Shown here in pieces: positions 60,921 to 64,000 of a stretch of DNA of 64,000 bases. Both the position numbers and the translations under genes were made by a program. Location of the stretch: NCBI GenBank assembly GCA_949752735.1, contig OX457036.1, positions 20,009,169-20,073,168 on the forward strand. The letters run 5' to 3'. The DNA comes from Lumbricus terrestris. Its lineage: Eukaryota; Annelida; Clitellata; Crassiclitellata; Lumbricidae. The number at the start of each line of letters is the position of its first letter. Position 1 is the stretch's first letter. Under the pieces are notes generated by a model. The model was given only the letters and a program-made list of their open reading frames with translations, was not told the origin of the DNA and ran no database searches.

Positions 60921-62246
60921 GTGACGATCCTCATGCAGGTACTGCTGATGTTGTACTGTACTGCTGTTGGTGGCGTTCTTGTTGACGAAAGTTTCAATCG
61001 CTAGATGTTTTTATTCGGATATCCTTTTCTCGGCGATCTTCGTGTGATGTTTGGAAATGTTTTGAGTAATGTTTGCTTGTTCTACGACTGGTGGAACGTG
61101 GAGCTTTAAGAAGGGCATTTAGATGCTGTATTTGTCTTATTAGTCATTATAATGTTCCATGGCTTATTGACAACAGTGGAGTCAGGTTCCACGATCAAAT
61201 CTGTGAGCAGATTAAAATTGTTAAATGGAGTTAAACATATATGCTCTCGGCCTTGAAAGTTGGACATTTAGTAGAACTTATTCGTCTGTAAAGATCTGTC
61301 TTTTGTCATATCATTGATGTACGTGTAATTTAAACTGAATTTAATGTTTAATGAACAAATTTGATTAATTGAATTTGATTCAGATACTTTACTTATTTGG
61401 TGCAGCACATTTAAATAGTAACTACTAGTTTGCTGTTAGTGGTTTTTGATTAAACATCGAACGTAATACATGTTCTAGCAACAATGCAACTGGCCTTAAG
61501 GTAGCAACCATTGTTGCAATATTTATTGTATTGCTGCCAGTTGTCTCGTATACTGTACAGTTGCTATTGTCATGAAAAAATGAAGGATATCTTATGTAAA
61601 TTGTTTGCTGCTGCATTTTTTAAGGTGATTGATAATTAATTGCCATTGTTGTTTGTGACCTTTGTTGTTATGTTATTCTATTTCCTTTGTTAAAAATTAT
61701 TGCATTCCTTTCACAGCCATTGTTAATTATGGAATGGAACGAAAATATTTTTTTTACTTGCATCAAAAGTTGATATCTGCAGTTTTATTTTTTTACAGAG
61801 CATTGAATGTGTTGCAGTAAAAGTTTGAGTTTAGCCCATAATTACAATTTTTTTTTGGGAAAGTTTGAAAGCTTGAAGCAATAGGTTATTTGATTTTAAC
61901 CAGTCAGTTACAGTTATGTATTATTTGAATTTTAAACGATGGAGAAGCAAATAGTTTGTGATTACTGAAATTCAAACCGATTTGAGCCATTTGGTTAAGT
62001 ATAAATGTATGGGCCAAAATCAAGCGAATATAACTTCTTTCATTTAAATCACTTCAATTCCTTCATAACTAACGTAACTTACTGACCATCTAATGCATGT
62101 TTACCTCACTATTTTTCACTAGCTTTCAAAATATCTAGATAATATCCAACTGTGACTGATTAACTACATCTTATTCGTATTTAAAGTGTGATTTTTCTTA
62201 TGTCAAATATATCTATATCGTAATGTGTATGGAATTCATGTGTTCA

Positions 62247-62441
62247 CAGAGGCAGCACTAGACATGTTTTGCTACCAGGGCATAGCCAGGGCAATCGTGC
62301 AAGTGACCAGTTACTGGCAGGGGCGATTTACCCCCAAATAAATTCTTGGCAAGGCAAAAATTCTGGCAGGACAACGACCATGGCAAAGGCTTTTTTACCA
62401 GGGCACTTGCCCTGGATTGCACTACTGTAGCACCGCCACTG
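62247..62441. mobile_element. Possible hAT-like MITE
   Basis: Ends CAGAGGCAGCACTAG and CTGTAGCACCGCCACTG are roughly inverted, but flanks TGTGTTCA and TGTATTTG match only 5 of 8, so this is an old copy or a weak call. Confidence 0.5.
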
Positions 62442-62850
62442 TGTATTTGTGAGTTCAATCATAAGCTTAAATTTATCTCATTTGCATGTTATTCGTTTTT
62501 ACTAAATATTTGTAATTGTGTCTGTAATTATATTTACGACAATGTACATTGCATCGTTGGCAGCAAGGTATTTCTAGGATGCTTTACGGAGCTGACTACT
62601 TACTGTCAGCGCAAACATTTGCTAATGCTCCAAGTCATGTTACGAGTGCATTTCAAGTCAGATTCGTGGAAGCGCTAGTTGAATTGTTGATAATTAATTG
62701 AATTACATTAAATAACATCTTTAGTTTACGGAGTCAACCATTTAGTGGCAGTGGGTACAAATAGATGATCTTCAAATCTTCTGTCATTTGTCAAGTCTAG
62801 AGTGTTTTGTTTAGTCCTAGTCTTGTTATGTCGTCATCGACATTGTCTAT

Positions 62851-62944
62851 TCTATTGTCATTCTCGCACTTTGGTTTTTTGCTTTTCTTTTTAATCTTCT
62901 ATTGTCATTCTCACACTTTGGTTTTTTGCTTTTCTTTTTAATCT
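62851..62944 (+). repeat. 47-bp tandem duplication
   Basis: Two copies of TCTATTGTCATTCTC ... TTTGGTTTTTTGC ... TTTTTAATCT with one substitution. Confidence 0.9.
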
Positions 62945-64000
62945 TGCTTGTAGCTCATTGCATGGAATTCAATCAACCGACGCTGTTTCCACATTGGAAT
63001 ATTTGCCAAAGGACTTAGTCCAAGCAGCATTGATCATTTCTAATTTTCCGTAGCATGGTAATTTCTGCAATATTTCCGAAGCCAACGCGCGTCTGTCGTG
63101 AGGTTTATTTTCTCGTCTTGCTCATGCATTTTCCTCAATTCTGATCCATATGGGAGGATGAGTTGTATTGTATTGTATTGTATCTGACCATTTATAAAGC
63201 ACTTTTTACCATCATCTCATGCTTTGTCTTGGTCATGGATATTAAAATTTCATTCTGCTAAAGTAGCCTGTTGTTAATCAAGTCTAATAGTCATTTAACT
63301 CTAGACTATAATAAATTGCCACAATAAATGAATGAATATGGAAATAACACGTGATATGTGAGAATCTTACAGCTGAGAACCAACTAACTACCGACTCCTG
63401 CAATCGCCTATAATTTTGTGTATATACTATATTAAATATTCTAGTACACTGTACTCTATGTGTTATTATAGAATTGATGAGAAAACAGTGCAATAATTTC
63501 TTCCAGCTGATTTGTTTACTGATGAGTTTCACTATTGTTGTTTTTAATTGTCAAAGTTTTTCTTTGAATTTATAATTTTAGTTAAACTTGTTGTTCTGCA
63601 GTTTTGGTCATTATTTGCTGATTTTATGAGCCGCGTATTTGTGATTCATCTTAACTGTGATTTTGCTTTCTCACTTGTTTTTATTTGCTCGTCTTTTCTG
63701 ATTTGTTGTTTTTTGATCTTGTGTCATTTGAGTCTCAATATTCACATGATGGTGATTTAAAAATTAAATGGAGCCATTTTTACGCAAACACCAAAAACCA
63801 TATGAGCCTCCCAAAACAGCATCTTCCCCTTCAATTTGTCTTAAATGCTTCAACAAGGCTCATAGCTTGACCTCCTTGCTTTGCATGTATGCTCTGCATA
63901 GGGACTGTCCATAAAAAACAGGGACCGTCCATAAATGACGTCACACAATTTAGGACGATTTTTTTAACCCCTCGTCACACGTCGTCACAAAAGTCATACC

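Larger units (their letters stand above)
60929..64000. other. Intergenic, no gene seen
   Basis: AT-rich. Contains a possible MITE (62247-62441), a 47-bp tandem duplication (62851-62944), a TGTATTGTATTG run with a LINE-type tail near 63160-63215, and short uninformative frames. Confidence 0.5.

Overview
This is metazoan nuclear DNA, AT-rich, intron-bearing and crowded with transposons. A non-vertebrate deuterostome (echinoderm, hemichordate or amphioxus type) is the best guess. The main reason is a full-length Ty3/gypsy element with the pol order protease-integrase-RT-RNase H, the hallmark of the Gmr1 group described from deuterostomes. tRNA-derived SINEs and very many hAT-type MITEs fit. The species cannot be fixed from the sequence alone.

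Three host genes, all on the + strand, were rebuilt by following reading frame and splice sites. (1) The 3' third of MED23 (Mediator subunit 23): ten coding exons from 696 to 24769. (2) An unrecognised single-pass membrane protein of 383 residues: three coding exons from 31641 to 42649. (3) A complete spermine synthase gene, SMS: eleven coding exons from 51156 to 59079, 455 residues. Every junction keeps the frame.

The introns carry most of the interest. Three of them (two in MED23, one in SMS) have perfect U12-type 5' splice sites, and the two in MED23 also have perfect U12 branch sites. In one MED23 intron and one SMS intron a minisatellite of 57-61 bp units ends exactly at the exon. Its unit contains the 3' splice site plus the first bases of the exon, so the acceptor is present many times and the last copy is the real one. 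The MED23 intron at 6564-21371 also holds two apparently identical 6.5-kb Gmr1-like elements in tandem sharing a middle LTR (6688-20852), flanked by a single 5-bp target duplication. The U12 intron at 2358-5286 holds a foldback element with inverted repeats of about 490 bp.

The first intron of the membrane-protein gene holds a 20-bp minisatellite (32465-32987) and an antisense gypsy element (33727-40180). That element's LTRs look identical apart from one 46-bp unit, yet its RT is degenerate and RNase H and the integrase core are missing. It also carries an extra zinc-finger-like reading frame.

The intergenic stretches (24770-29560, 42650-51155, 59080-64000) hold hAT MITEs with 8-bp target duplications, a mariner relic, LINE 3' ends, SINEs and microsatellites, and no further gene that I can support. 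All of this was read by eye; no database search or alignment was run.
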